In this document: positions 30,812 through 42,404 of the stretch, in pieces
How the letters are laid out: each line of letters starts with the position of its first letter
Position numbering within the stretch: the first letter of the stretch is position 1
NCBI RefSeq assembly: GCF_964340395.1
Contig: NC_135555.1
Location: 24,107,725-24,171,724, forward strand
Length of the DNA: 64,000 bases
Reading direction: 5' to 3'
From: Glandiceps talaboti
Lineage: Eukaryota; Hemichordata; Enteropneusta; Spengelidae
Notes under the pieces: generated by a model
The model's database searches: none
Told to the model about the DNA's origin: nothing
The model's input: only the letters and a program-made list of their open reading frames with translations
Position numbers and translations under genes: made by a program

Positions 30812-33800
30812 TTATGTAACAGGTTAGGTGGGATGGTTGGAGTTGTGGAGATGTAACAGGTTGGGTGGGATGGTTGGAGTTGTGGAGATGTAACAGGTTG
30901 GGTGGGATGGTTGGAGTTGTGGAGATGTAACAGGTTGGGTGGGATGGTTGGAGTTGTGGTATGTAACAGGTTGGGTGGGATGGTTGGAGTTGTGGAGATG
31001 TAACAGGTTGGGTGGGATGGTTGGAGTTGTGGAGATGTAACAGGTTGGGTGGGATGGTTGGAGTTGTGTGGTATGTAACAGGCTGGGTGGGATGGTTGGA
31101 GTTGTGGAGATGTAACAGGTTGGGTGGGATGGTTGGAGTTGTGGAGATGTAACAGGTTGGGTGGGATGGTTGGAGTTGTGGTATGTAACAGGCTGGGTGG
31201 GATGGTTGGAGTTGTGGAGATGTAACAGGTTGGGTGGGATGGTTGGAGTTGTGGTATGTAACAGGCTGGGTGGGATGGTTGGAGTTGTGGAGATGTAACA
31301 GGTTGGGTGGGATGGTTGGAGTTGTGGTATGTAACAGGCTGGGTGGGATGGTTGGAGTTGTGGAGATGTAACAGGTTGGGTGGGATGGTTGGAGTTGTGG
31401 AGATGTAACAGGTTGGGTGGGATGGTTGGAGTTGTGGTATGTAACAGGCTGGGTGGGATGGTTGGAGTTGTGGAGATGTAACAGGTTAGGTGGGATGGTT
31501 GGAGTTGTGGAGATGTAACAGGTTGGGTGGGATGGTTGGAGTTGTGGTATGTAACAGGCTGGGTGGGATGGTTGGAGTTGTGGAGATGTAACAGGTTGGG
31601 TGGGATGGTTGGAGTTGTGGAGATGTAACAGGTTGGGTGGGATGGTTGGAGTTGTGGTATGTAACAGGCTGGGTGGGATGGTTGGAGTTGTAGAGATGTA
31701 ACAGGTTGGGTGGGATGGTTGGAGTTGTAGAGATGTAACAGGTTCGGTGGGATGGTTGGAGTTGTAGAGATGTAACAGCCTGGGTGGGATGGTTGGAGTT
31801 GTGGAGATGTAACAGCCTGGGTGGGATGGTTGGAGTTGTGGAGATGTAACAGGTTGGGTGGGATGGTTGGAGTTGTAGAGATGTAACAGGTTGGGTGGGA
31901 TGGTTGGAGTTGTGGAGATGTAACAGGTTCGGTGGGATGGTTGGAGTTGTGGTATGTAACAGGTTGGGTGGGATGGTTGGAGTTGTGGAGATGTAACAGG
32001 TTGGGTGGGATGGTTGGAGTTGTAGAGATGTAACAGGTTGGGTGGGATGGTTGGAGTTGTGGAGATGTAACAGGTTCGGTGGGATGGTTGGAGTTGTGGA
32101 GATGTAACAGGTTCGGTGGGATGGTTGGAGTTGTGGAGATGTAACAGGCTGGGTGGGATGGTTGGAGTTGTGGTATGTAACAGGCTGGGTGGGATGGTTG
32201 GAGTTGTGGACATATAACAGGTTAGGTGGGATGGTTGGAGTTGTGGAGATGTAACAGGCTGGGTGGGATGGTTGGAGTTGTGGTATGTAACAGGTTGGGT
32301 GGGGTGGTTGGAGTTGTGGAGATGTAACAGGTTGGGTGGGGTGGTTGGAGTTGTGGTATGTAACAGGCTGGGTGGGATGGTTGGAGTTGTGGTATGTAAC
32401 AGGCTGGGTGGGATGGTTGGAGTTGTGGAGATGTAACAGGTTCGGTGGGATGGTTGGAGTTGTGGAGATGTAACAGGTTCGGTGGGATGGTTGGAGTTGT
32501 GGTATGTAACAGGCTGGGTGGGATGGTTGGAGTTGTGGTATGTAACAGGCTGGGTGGGATGGTTGGAGTTGTGGTATGTAACAGGCTGGGTGGGGTGGTT
32601 GGAGTTGTGGTATGTAACAGACTGGGTGGGATGGTTGGAGTTGTGGTATGTAACAGGTTGGGTGGGATGGTTGGAGTTGTGGAGATGTAACAGGTTCGGT
32701 GGGATGGTTGGAGTTGTGGTATGTAACAGGCTGGGTGGGATGGTTGGAGTTGTGGTATGTAACAGGCTGGGTGGGATGGTTGGAGTTGTGGTATGTAACA
32801 GGCTGGGTGGGGTGGTTGGAGTTGTGGTATGTAACAGGTTGGGTGGGATGGTTGGAGTTGTGGAGATGTAACAGGCTGGGTGGGATGGTTGGAGTTGTGG
32901 TATGTAACAGGCTGGGTGGGATGGTTGGAGTTGTGGTATGTAACAGGCTGGGTGGGATGGTTGGAGTTGTGGTATGTAACAGGTTGGGTGGGATGGTTGG
33001 AGTTGTGGAGATGTAACAGGTTGAGTGGGATGGTTGGAGTTGTGTGGTATGTAACAGGTTGGGTGGGATGGTTGGAGTTGTGGTATGTAACAGGCTGGGT
33101 GGGATGGTTGGAGTTGTGGAGATGTAACAGGTTGGGTGGGATGGTTGGAGTTGTAGAGATGTAACAGGTTGGGTGGGATGGTTGGAGTTGTGTGGTATGT
33201 AACAGGTTGGGTGGGATGGTTGGAGTTGTGGTATGTAACAGGCTGGGTGGGATGGTTGGAGTTGTGGAGATGTAACAGGTTAGGTGGGATGGTTGGAGTT
33301 GTGGTATGTAACAGGTTGGGTGGGATGGTTGGAGTTGTGGAGATGTAACAGGTTGGGTGGGATGGTTGGAGTTGTAGAGATGTAACAGGCTGGGTGGGAT
33401 GGTTGGAGTTGTAGAGATGTAACAGGTTGGGTGGGATGGTTGGAGTTGTGGTATGTAACAGGTTAGGTGGGATGGTTGGAGTTGTGGAGATGTAACAGGT
33501 TGGGTGGGATGGTTGGAGTTGTGGAGATGTAACAGGTTGGGTGGGATGGTTGGAGTTGTAGAGATGTAACAGGCTGGGTGGGATGGTTGGAGTTGTAGAG
33601 ATGTAACAGGCTGGGTGGGATGGTTGGAGTTGTGGAGATGTAACAGGTTAGGTGGGATGGTTGGAGTTGTGGAGATGTAACAGGTTGGGTGGGATGGTTG
33701 GAGTTGTGGAGATGTAACAGGTTGGGTGGGATGGTTGGAGTTGTGGTATGTAACAGGTTGGGTGGGATGGTTGGAGTTGTGTGGTATGTAACAGGTTGGG

Positions 33801-34442
33801 TGGGATGGTTGGAGTTGTGGAGATGTAACAGGCTGGGTGGGATGGTTGGAGTTGTGGTATGTAACAGGTTGGGTGGGATGGTTGGAGTTGTGGAGATGTA
33901 ACAGGTTGGGTGGGATGGTTGGAGTTGTGGTATGTAACAGGCTGGGTGGGATGGTTGGAGTTGTGGTATGTAACAGGTTGGGTGGGATGGTTGGAGTTGT
34001 GGAGATGTAACAGCCTGGGTGGGATGGTTGGAGTTGTGGGGATGTAACAGGCTGGGTGGGATGGTTGGAGTTGTGGGGATGTATCAGGTTGAGTGGGATG
34101 GTTGGAGTTGTGGAGATGTAACAGCCTGGGTGGGATGGTTGGAGTTGTGGGGATGTAACAGGTTGGGTGGGATGGTTGGAGTTGTGGGGATGTAACAGGT
34201 TGGGTGGGATGGTTGGAGTTGTGGAGATGTAACAGGTTGGGTGGGATGGTTGGAGTTGTGGAGATGTAACAGGCTGGGTGGGATGGTTGGAGTTGTGGTA
34301 TGTAACAGGCTGGGTGGGATGGTTGGAGTTGTGGTATGTAACAGGTTGGGTGGGATGGTTGGAGTTGTGGTATGTAACAGGCTGGGTGGGATGGTTGGAG
34401 TTGTGGTATGTAACAGGCTGGGTGGGATGGTTGGAGTTGTGG
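30812..34442 (+). repeat. 3.6 kb G-rich minisatellite, 36/37-bp units, about 100 copies
   Basis: Two main unit types: 37 bp with gttgtggagatgtaacagg and 36 bp with gttgtggtatgtaacagg, both sharing the core GGTTGGGTGGGATGGTTGG. Type order is irregular, with some local higher-order blocks (for example near 32445-32860). The core holds four or more short G-runs. The 504-aa minus frame (30699-32213) and the plus frames repeating Trp-Leu-Glu-Leu-Trp come from the repeat and are not genes. Confidence 0.95.
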
Positions 34443-35480
34443 CGTCTTAATTTAGTCTATAAAGAAGAGAGAATTACATACAGCCTCAGACTTTTCGTGG
34501 TCTGAGATATAGCTGAGAGCAAAGTAGCCAGGGAAAAAAATAGTTTTAAAACTCAGTGAGTGAATTGATCAATATCATACACAAAATAAGTTATATTGCA
34601 CCACTAAAATTGATCAATCGATCAATCATTCAACCAAATAATAAATCAATCAATAAATCAATCACTCAATCAATTACATGCTCGCTGACCCCTGTGGTTA
34701 GAATTGTGGGGAATCCGATGTAGTAGGCTGGGTGGGATGGCTGGAGTTATGGGGGGATGAGTGAGCTTTGTCTCAAATTTTCAAGGGTTTCCCATTCCAT
34801 GGAATAGAGGGGTGCCTTGAATTGTCTATGGCATTTCATTCTATGTGGGGGTGGGGGGTTATGTCTTGAACTGTCAATGGAATTCCATTCCATGTGGGGG
34901 GGGGGGGGGTTACATTATTTGGAATTGGGAACATAATTCCATTCCATTCCATTCAGGTGGTGGGGTTATGTCTTGAAGTGTTAATGACTTCAGTTCTTTA
35001 AAGAGTTGAAAATTGAGATAAATGATGTAGGAGTAACATTTGATAATTCATGACGAGACAGGGATGTGTAATTAGTACACCTGTCACACAAGACAGGGAT
35101 GTGTAATTAGTACACCTGTCACAGAAGACAGGGATGTGTAATTAGTACACCTGTCACACAAGACAGGGATGTGTAATTAGTACACCTGTCACACAATCAC
35201 TTCTCCAGCAAAATAGATTTATTGATCGCCATTACAAATACTCACACCAACACCACTATCTAAGTCAACTGGTCAGGCGTTACATTGTAAAAGTGACACT
35301 GAAAGCAAAAATATGTACATAACAAAAAGCAATGACTTTATCTGACAAGGATGAATTAAATACCAACTATAATTAATTTACAAAACAGAACATTTATTTC
35401 ATGCGCAAATAATTTGTTTATGGTCACAAAAAATGAAACTAACAATGATAACCTGGTGTATGAAAGTGATAAATAGATTA
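34443..35480. other. Intergenic sequence with small diverged tandem repeats
   Basis: Three diverged copies of a G-rich block with ccattccatgtggggg lie at about 34780-34985. One stray unit of the 36/37-bp array sits at about 34725-34755. Four copies of a 36-bp unit (agacagggatgtgtaattag plus tacacctgtcaca) lie at 35055-35195. No gene. Confidence 0.75.
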
Positions 35481-35489
35481 TGCTAATAT

Positions 35490-37446
35490 AAGATCAACAA
35501 ATATATAATGCCAGAATGAAAGCAACAAATATATTATGCCAGTATGAAAGTGACAAATATATAATGCCAGAATGAAAGTGACAAATATATTATGCCAGAA
35601 TGAAAGTGACAAATATATGCCAGTATGAAAGTGACAAATATATTATGCCAGAATGAAAGTGACAAATATATAATGCCAGAATGAAAGTGACAAATATATT
35701 ATGCCAGAATGAAAGTGACACATATATTATGCCAGAATGAAAGTGACAAATATATTATGCCAGTATGAAAGTGACAAATATATTATGCCAGAATGAAAGC
35801 AACAAATATATCATGCCAGTATGAAAGTGACAAATATATGCCAGAATGAAAGTGACAAATATATTATGCCAGTATGAAAGTGACAAATATATTATGCCAG
35901 AATGAAAGTGACAAATATATAATGCCAGAATGAAAGTGACAAATATATTATGCCAGTATGAAAGCAACAAATATATTATGCCAGAATGAAAGGGACAAAT
36001 ATATTATGCCAGAATGAAAGCAACAAATATATTATGCCAGAATGAAAGTAACAAATATATTATGCCAGAATGAAAGCAACAAATATATTATGCCAGAATG
36101 AAAGCAACAAATATATGCCAGAATGAAAGTGACAAATATATTATGCCAGTATGAAAGTGACAAATATATCATGTCAGAATGAAAGTGACAAATATATTAT
36201 GCCAGTATGAAAGTGACAAATATATTATGCCAGTACGAAAGTGACAAATATATTATGCCAGAATGAAAGTGACAAGTATATTATGCCAGAATGAAAGTGA
36301 CAAATATATTATGCCAGTATGAAATCGACAAATATATTATGCCAGTATGAAAGTGACAAATATATAATGCCAGTATGAAAGTGACAAATATATTATGCCA
36401 GAATGAAAGCAACAAATATATTTTGCCAGTATGAAAGCAACAAATATATTATGCCAGAATGAAAGTAACAAATATATCATGCCAGAATGAAAGCAACAAA
36501 TATATTATGCCAGAATGAAAGCAACAAATATATGCCAGAATGAAAGTGACAAATATATTATGCCAGTATGAAAGTGACAAATATATCATGTCAGAATGAA
36601 AGTGACAAATATATTATGCCAGTATGAAAGTGACAAATATATTATGCCAGTATGAAAGTGACATATATATTATGCCAGTATGAAAGTGACAAATATATTA
36701 TGCCAGTATGAAAGTGACAAATATATTATGCCAGTATGAAAGTGACAAATATATTATGCCAGTATGAAAGCAACAAATATATAATGCCAGTATGAAAGTG
36801 ACAAATATATAATGCCAGTATGAAAGTGACAAATATATTATGCCAGTATGAAAGTGACAAATATATTATGCCAGTATGAAAGTGACAAGTATATTATGCC
36901 AGAATGAAAGTGACAAATATATTATGCCAGAATGAAAGTGACAAATATATTATGCCAGTATGAAAGTGACAAATATATTATGCCAGAATGAAAGCAACAA
37001 ATATATGCCAGAATGAAAGTGACAAATATATTATGCCAGAATGAAAGTGACAAATATATTATGCCAGTATGAAAGTGACAAATATATTATGCCAGTATGA
37101 AAGTGACAAATATATTATGCCAGAATGAAAGTGACAAATATATTATGCCAGAATGAAAGTGACAAATATATTATGCCAGTATGAAAGTGACAAATATATT
37201 ATGCCAGTATGAAAGTGACAAGTATATTATGCCAGAATGAAAGTGACAAATATATTATGCCAGAATGAAAGTGACAAATATATTATGCCAGTATGAAAGT
37301 GACAAATATATTATGCCAGAATGAAAGTGACAAATATATTATGCCAGTATGAAAGTGACAAATATATTATGCCAGTATGAAATCGACAAATAAAATATGC
37401 CAGTATGAAAGTGACAAATATATTATGCCAGTATGAAAGCAACAAA
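35490..37446 (+). repeat. 2 kb AT-rich minisatellite, 28-bp unit, about 70 copies
   Basis: The unit contains aaagtgacaaatatattatg plus ccagaatg. Common variants are gtatg for gaatg, gcaac for gtgac, and a 4-bp deletion giving atatatgcc. The 71-aa minus frame is an artefact. Confidence 0.95.
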
Positions 37447-40400
37447 TGCAGCATCAAATTTCTATGAAAGTGCTGTATTTTTTAAAACCACTCAATGAAA
37501 GATAACACACATATTGATAACACAAAAAGATGAAATTTCTTTAATATTGACCACTAGTACAATTTGAACATAATTCTTTTTGATACAAACTCTTTCGAAT
37601 ACAAAGACTAATTCATCAATTCCCTTGGATACAGACTGGCAGTTATAAATTCCATACATTAAAATTAATTAAAATACAATAGTGCTAGTCATTACAAGCC
37701 TAGGAACATGTTGTCATACTGGCCACATCCAATTCTTTCATCTGCATGATCTGTATGTGTTGACACATAAATACATATTGCTTGATTAGTAAGACAATGG
37801 GCTATGCATATAACTACAGTCCCTCTATCCCTCTGTGATAGAGGGACTGGGATAGATAACCCATGAAATTACAAAGGCACTTGAAGGGATTCTAATTGGC
37901 TACAACTGTTCATGACTCTATAGTATTGCATATTCATAAACACCCGCATATGGAACAAATGGTTGCCATAGAAGAATCATACTATGTCCATATATGGCAC
38001 ACAGCTGCTGCCATATATGGACAAATTAATTCAGATTGTTGTGTACATCTTGTTGTCTGAATTAAGTAGGATAAAGATGAAGGAAATGGACATGGCCATA
38101 GATTCTAGATCAGAGATCTTTTACCTGATGACATAATACACACAGTACTGGGCAAACACAATCTACAAAACTCTTGAACACCAAAAGTGTATTTGCATAT
38201 TTTTGAAGTGATTCAAATGAATTATGCAAATTAACTATAAGCAGTTGTTGTGTTTCAAATCCAACATGGCCACCGTAAACGTAGCTATCAATACATGGAC
38301 ATGCCAACAATAAGGTCTTCAATCTCTTTCATATTATCAGTAACACTTTATTCCTTTTCCCCTTTTATCTTTTCAACATAATTGCTCCTCAAAAAATAAT
38401 TTAGAAATATAAATTTATTGAGTACAGTTTAGGTTGCTACGCAACAGACATTAAAATCCTGAAGTTGCCCGATCCCTGGATTCAACTCTTTATCTTCATA
38501 TGACTAAGGACACAATGTCATCAGTGATATAAAGACTAAATCGATAAAAGAATCAGATAAAATCAAAATAATATTTAGCAAGGTGTATAATACAGCAACA
38601 GCAGAGACACTTTTAATTTCTTTTAAGATGGTGCTCTAAAATAAACACCGATAATTTTGGAGAGAATAGTAACTATAATTTTTGTCCTACAAGATTAGAA
38701 AGTTATTCCTATTGGCAGTTGTCTCTTATAAGATGGAACTTGGAAGTGTAGTAAAATATCAACTTTGAAAAATTACTCTTAAAATTGTGGTCATAATTTG
38801 GTGCTTCTGTAAAAATATAATTACATGTACCTCTACATTTCAGAAGCAAGGAATCTCACAACACTGCCACATACTCAGACATGCATGCTTCTTTTGTTTT
38901 TATGTCAAGCAAGGACTTTGTTATACTACAAATTCAATAGTTGGCACATCCTTTTTTTCTAGCTCTTGATTTATAACAATCAGAAACAACTTACTTGGCT
39001 TGTCTATCCTAAGCTAGGTAATTTCATTTTACGAAGTTAAACTTTAGTTGTGTTCTTTTTTAACAACACATTATTACTTGTGTTCAGTTACTCGGACATA
39101 CCTACTTGATTCTTTTTTCTTTTTTTTTTTACAAAGAACGTAGAGATGACGACATGTAAAATTGACAACCAACAGCCCATAGTCTTCGTAACAGATACAA
39201 AAATAAATTCAACACAATTCATTCTAAACTAGTTCCTTACAGCTAAATTTAATATAAGGATATTTCAAAATAGCGCCAATGGCATTGTAGCACAACTGTA
39301 CAGTTTGTGAATTTTTTTTATAAATGTTTATTCACATGCCAATGCATCCTTGTTACCCATGTAATATGGCCTGTTGCTACAGGTATGGTCTTGTTGTTAC
39401 ACATATTTGCATACATCTTTTGAACGTTTATTCTCTTTCCTACCCATCCCTGTTTTTACCTTTGCAATATACACTATCATTAGGCTGTTGCTATGGGTGT
39501 GGTCTTGTTGTTAGGCATATTTGCATACATTTTTTGAATGTCAATTATCTTTCCTATCCATCCCTGATTTTACCTTTGCAATGTACATCAACATTTGATT
39601 GTTGCCATGGGATCACTATGTCATCAACAATCCGTCATCCACATCTGCACCCCACTAACTTTCACATCAATGTGCCAAGTGGTTTTCTTCAAAAATTACA
39701 TTTTTGACCCAAAATGCCTATCATGCAATGATTTTCAGTTCAGCAATTTTCCATCTACACACAATAAGTAATATCCCCAACAAATACCACAGCAATTGGT
39801 CTGGCAGTTTTTGATTTTTAATGTTGCTTATACACAGACACACAGACAGACATTTCACCTTACCTATAGCACTACTGAATGTGTTCAGTTGTACTAACAA
39901 ACCATTCAACTAAACCCTTACTAGTTCAAACTCAATCAAATTTACTCTCACTAGGAATCAAAGGGTTACTATGTAAATTTGCATATTTTATTAATTTTGC
40001 ATTGTTCATTACATTGTACTGCTGTGTTAAAGAGCCAACTTCTAGCCACACATGCCCAGCAGCGTTAAGCCAATATCAATTCTAGCAGCATTACTATGTC
40101 TTGTCACTTTCCCAGCAGCATTAAGCCTTCATGTATACTTTCCCCTATCTACTACTAATATGCATTAGCCTTGCTTGGTGATAGCTTCCATAAACTCATC
40201 ATATCACCCTATCACCCTTATCTTGCACACTTACACAAGTGCTTACAAACCTACAAGAATTTTTCACATACACCAATACATTCTACTAATTGAAGTGTGA
40301 AAAAGAGGCTGATCACATTTTACTATCTTCACATTTGAGTCAATTTTTCTTTCTTCTTGTCACTACATCAGTTCATTAGAAACTACTAATAACACACAGC

Positions 40401-42336
40401 TGACAACAAATGTGGTAACCAATGGTAACTAAATTTTACCTCTGACTTTCAGCCCTAATTTGAAGCACAAGAAGTCTGAAGTACACGTACATTGCATTCT
40501 TTTGTTGTAAAAAATCAGCCTCTGTTTCTTTAAACTAAGTTGGGTACATTTAGAAGTGCTCCCTACAGTCTGATAGGGTTTGTTCTATTCCCACAAATGT
40601 ACATGAGCAACAATATAGCAAACAAAAATTCATTCCTTCTCATTTTGGATGACAATACATAGATTTTAAATATAATATACTAACTAGTATACAATTAGAA
40701 GTTGGTTTGTGAAGGACTTGAACCCAAAACTCTAGTTTCTGTGGTAACAAATACATAATTCTACATTTCATTTTCTGAATGTCGTTCAGTTCATATTGGT
40801 CAATGAGAAAAGAGAACAAGTTAGGGAATCAACTTGAAAACTTTGGATAATACAAGAATGAATAGAAGTCCAAATAATACACAAAATAAAGACTTTATAG
40901 AACACATAGCACCCAACTGGTTTGATGTATGGCAAAGCTAATGTACAAATTTATGTTTGACCTTGAAGGTGAAGGTCAACAGTCTGTCTGAATGGTAACC
41001 ATACCTCTAACAATGTGGGTGTACATATTTGAATGGACTGTGCTTAATCAACGCAATTATGGCTGCCATTTTGCTACATAGGGCAAGGTCGCACATGTAT
41101 ATGTCCCACATACTGAAACCCAAGGCGTAATTAAAATATCATCAAATGTTTGACTTAAAACACAATGAAGATAAATCAAATTTGACCATGCCCTTAAAGA
41201 AGATTCCCAAAATCAATGTCTTAAAAAAGCTAATCTTTGATAATATGGGTATAGACACTTGAATGGTGTCACTACACATTACTCTTTCAAAGCTATGGTG
41301 CAAATGGTGAAATTTTACAAATTTGACCATTCAGCCTTATTTGATTTGATGAAACAACAAAGTGAGGTGATAACATCTCACATAGTATGTCACCTTTGTG
41401 GCAGGTTTGGTTGAAATCAGTTGCTGCATGCCAGAAATATGGGAGTGAATGCATGCATGGATCGATGGATGGATGGATGGATGGATGGACATAAACAGAC
41501 AGAACCCTATGTAATAGCCTTTTCCAGCCAGTAGTTCATTTGGGGCTAATAACAATACATATAAGTTATACAACACAAAAAATGGCTTTAAAATGAAGTT
41601 AAAGTCCTCTGCTTTGAACATATTATAAAAATTTTGGCAAATCTTGTAGCCCATTGCCTTTTTCAACATTTAATAATTTTCCAGAGTACTAGTACTTCCC
41701 AATGGGCTACTTGCTACAATACATCCATTACACACAGTAAGCCATTCAAAATGTTCACAGTAAGTCAACTTGTAGTTCAGACAAATAAATCTAGTTCAAA
41801 GAAAAGTATATACTTCAAAAGCCTGTTCCTCATCAAATGTTGGACCCTAGGATCATAATGCAGTTATTTTGGACAAAGTAGGTATCCCTAGGCTGAAATT
41901 GGAAACCTTGTAGGTCTCATTACCTTTGTGGGAATATTCATACTAATTTCAGTGTATATACTGCAATTGGCAAAATAGAATTCCTAGGAATAACAATTCT
42001 ATGTTGTATATTGATACTGTGGGTATAATAAATGATATAATGTAGATCAAAAAAAGTAGAAGCACATATACATTATGCAGTAACATTTTATATACTACAT
42101 GTTTCAATAAACACTGCAATTCAAACTATAAAAATTCACACATTTTTTTTTTAATTTTCCATTTTTTCATGGGGTTCTGAGGAACACTAGGTGCATACAT
42201 TAAACTCAACTACAGAAAACTATGATATCACTACAAAGGTCAAGGTTCAAAGGTGACCCTCCATTGCTACTCTGTGAATGATGAAGGGCACTAATGCTGC
42301 TGAGGTAAGGATGTGTTTGTGTGTCCAGTCTTTCTT
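37447..42336. other. Intergenic sequence downstream of the transporter gene
   Basis: No supportable gene. Contains a 12-bp-arm hairpin (agtccctctatc ... gatagagggact) near 37819-37849, the interspersed repeat at 39264-39900 and a short (GGAT)n at about 41461-41487. The part nearest 42336 should include the 3'UTR of the SLC7A9-like gene on the minus strand, but I could not place a clear polyadenylation signal. Confidence 0.5.
39264..39900 (+). mobile_element. Interspersed MITE-like repeat, full copy
   Basis: Starts gccaatggcattgtagcaca followed by actgtacag and ends tagcactactgaatgtg then ttcagttgtactaa. The ends are inverted versions of each other around gcacaactg/cagttgt. Inside, a block of about 110 bp with gttgctatgggtgtggtctt is repeated. 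Related pieces are at 25286-25610, 26055-26165 and 59020-59285, with an end near 1550. The superfamily is unknown. Confidence 0.55.
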
Positions 42337-42404
42337 TTAACCCAATGGCATATGCTCTGTGGGGGCAACTTCAAGGAGCAGTTGGAGGAAGACTGTGAAG
42401 TGTT
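42337..42404 (-). CDS. SLC7A9: SLC7A9-like exon 11, C-terminal tail and stop
   Basis: 68 nt after a strong acceptor (TTTTTTTCTCACAG). In phase 1 it reads K, then [18 protein letters not shown] and PLG then TAA. The [11 protein letters not shown] segment lines up with the conserved C-terminal helix of b0,+AT, needed in human for surface delivery. The strong donor ATGA|GTAAGT at 44154 is in the matching phase. Confidence 0.85.

Noticed and set aside
30699-32213. 504-aa minus-strand open frame with repeating His-Asn-Ser-Asn-His-Pro
   Set aside because: It lies inside the 36/37-bp minisatellite, which has no stops in several frames on both strands. There is no domain, splice or start support.
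35490-37446. CRISPR-like regular array
   Set aside because: Units are contiguous 28-bp tandem repeats without unique spacers, in a eukaryotic intergenic region.
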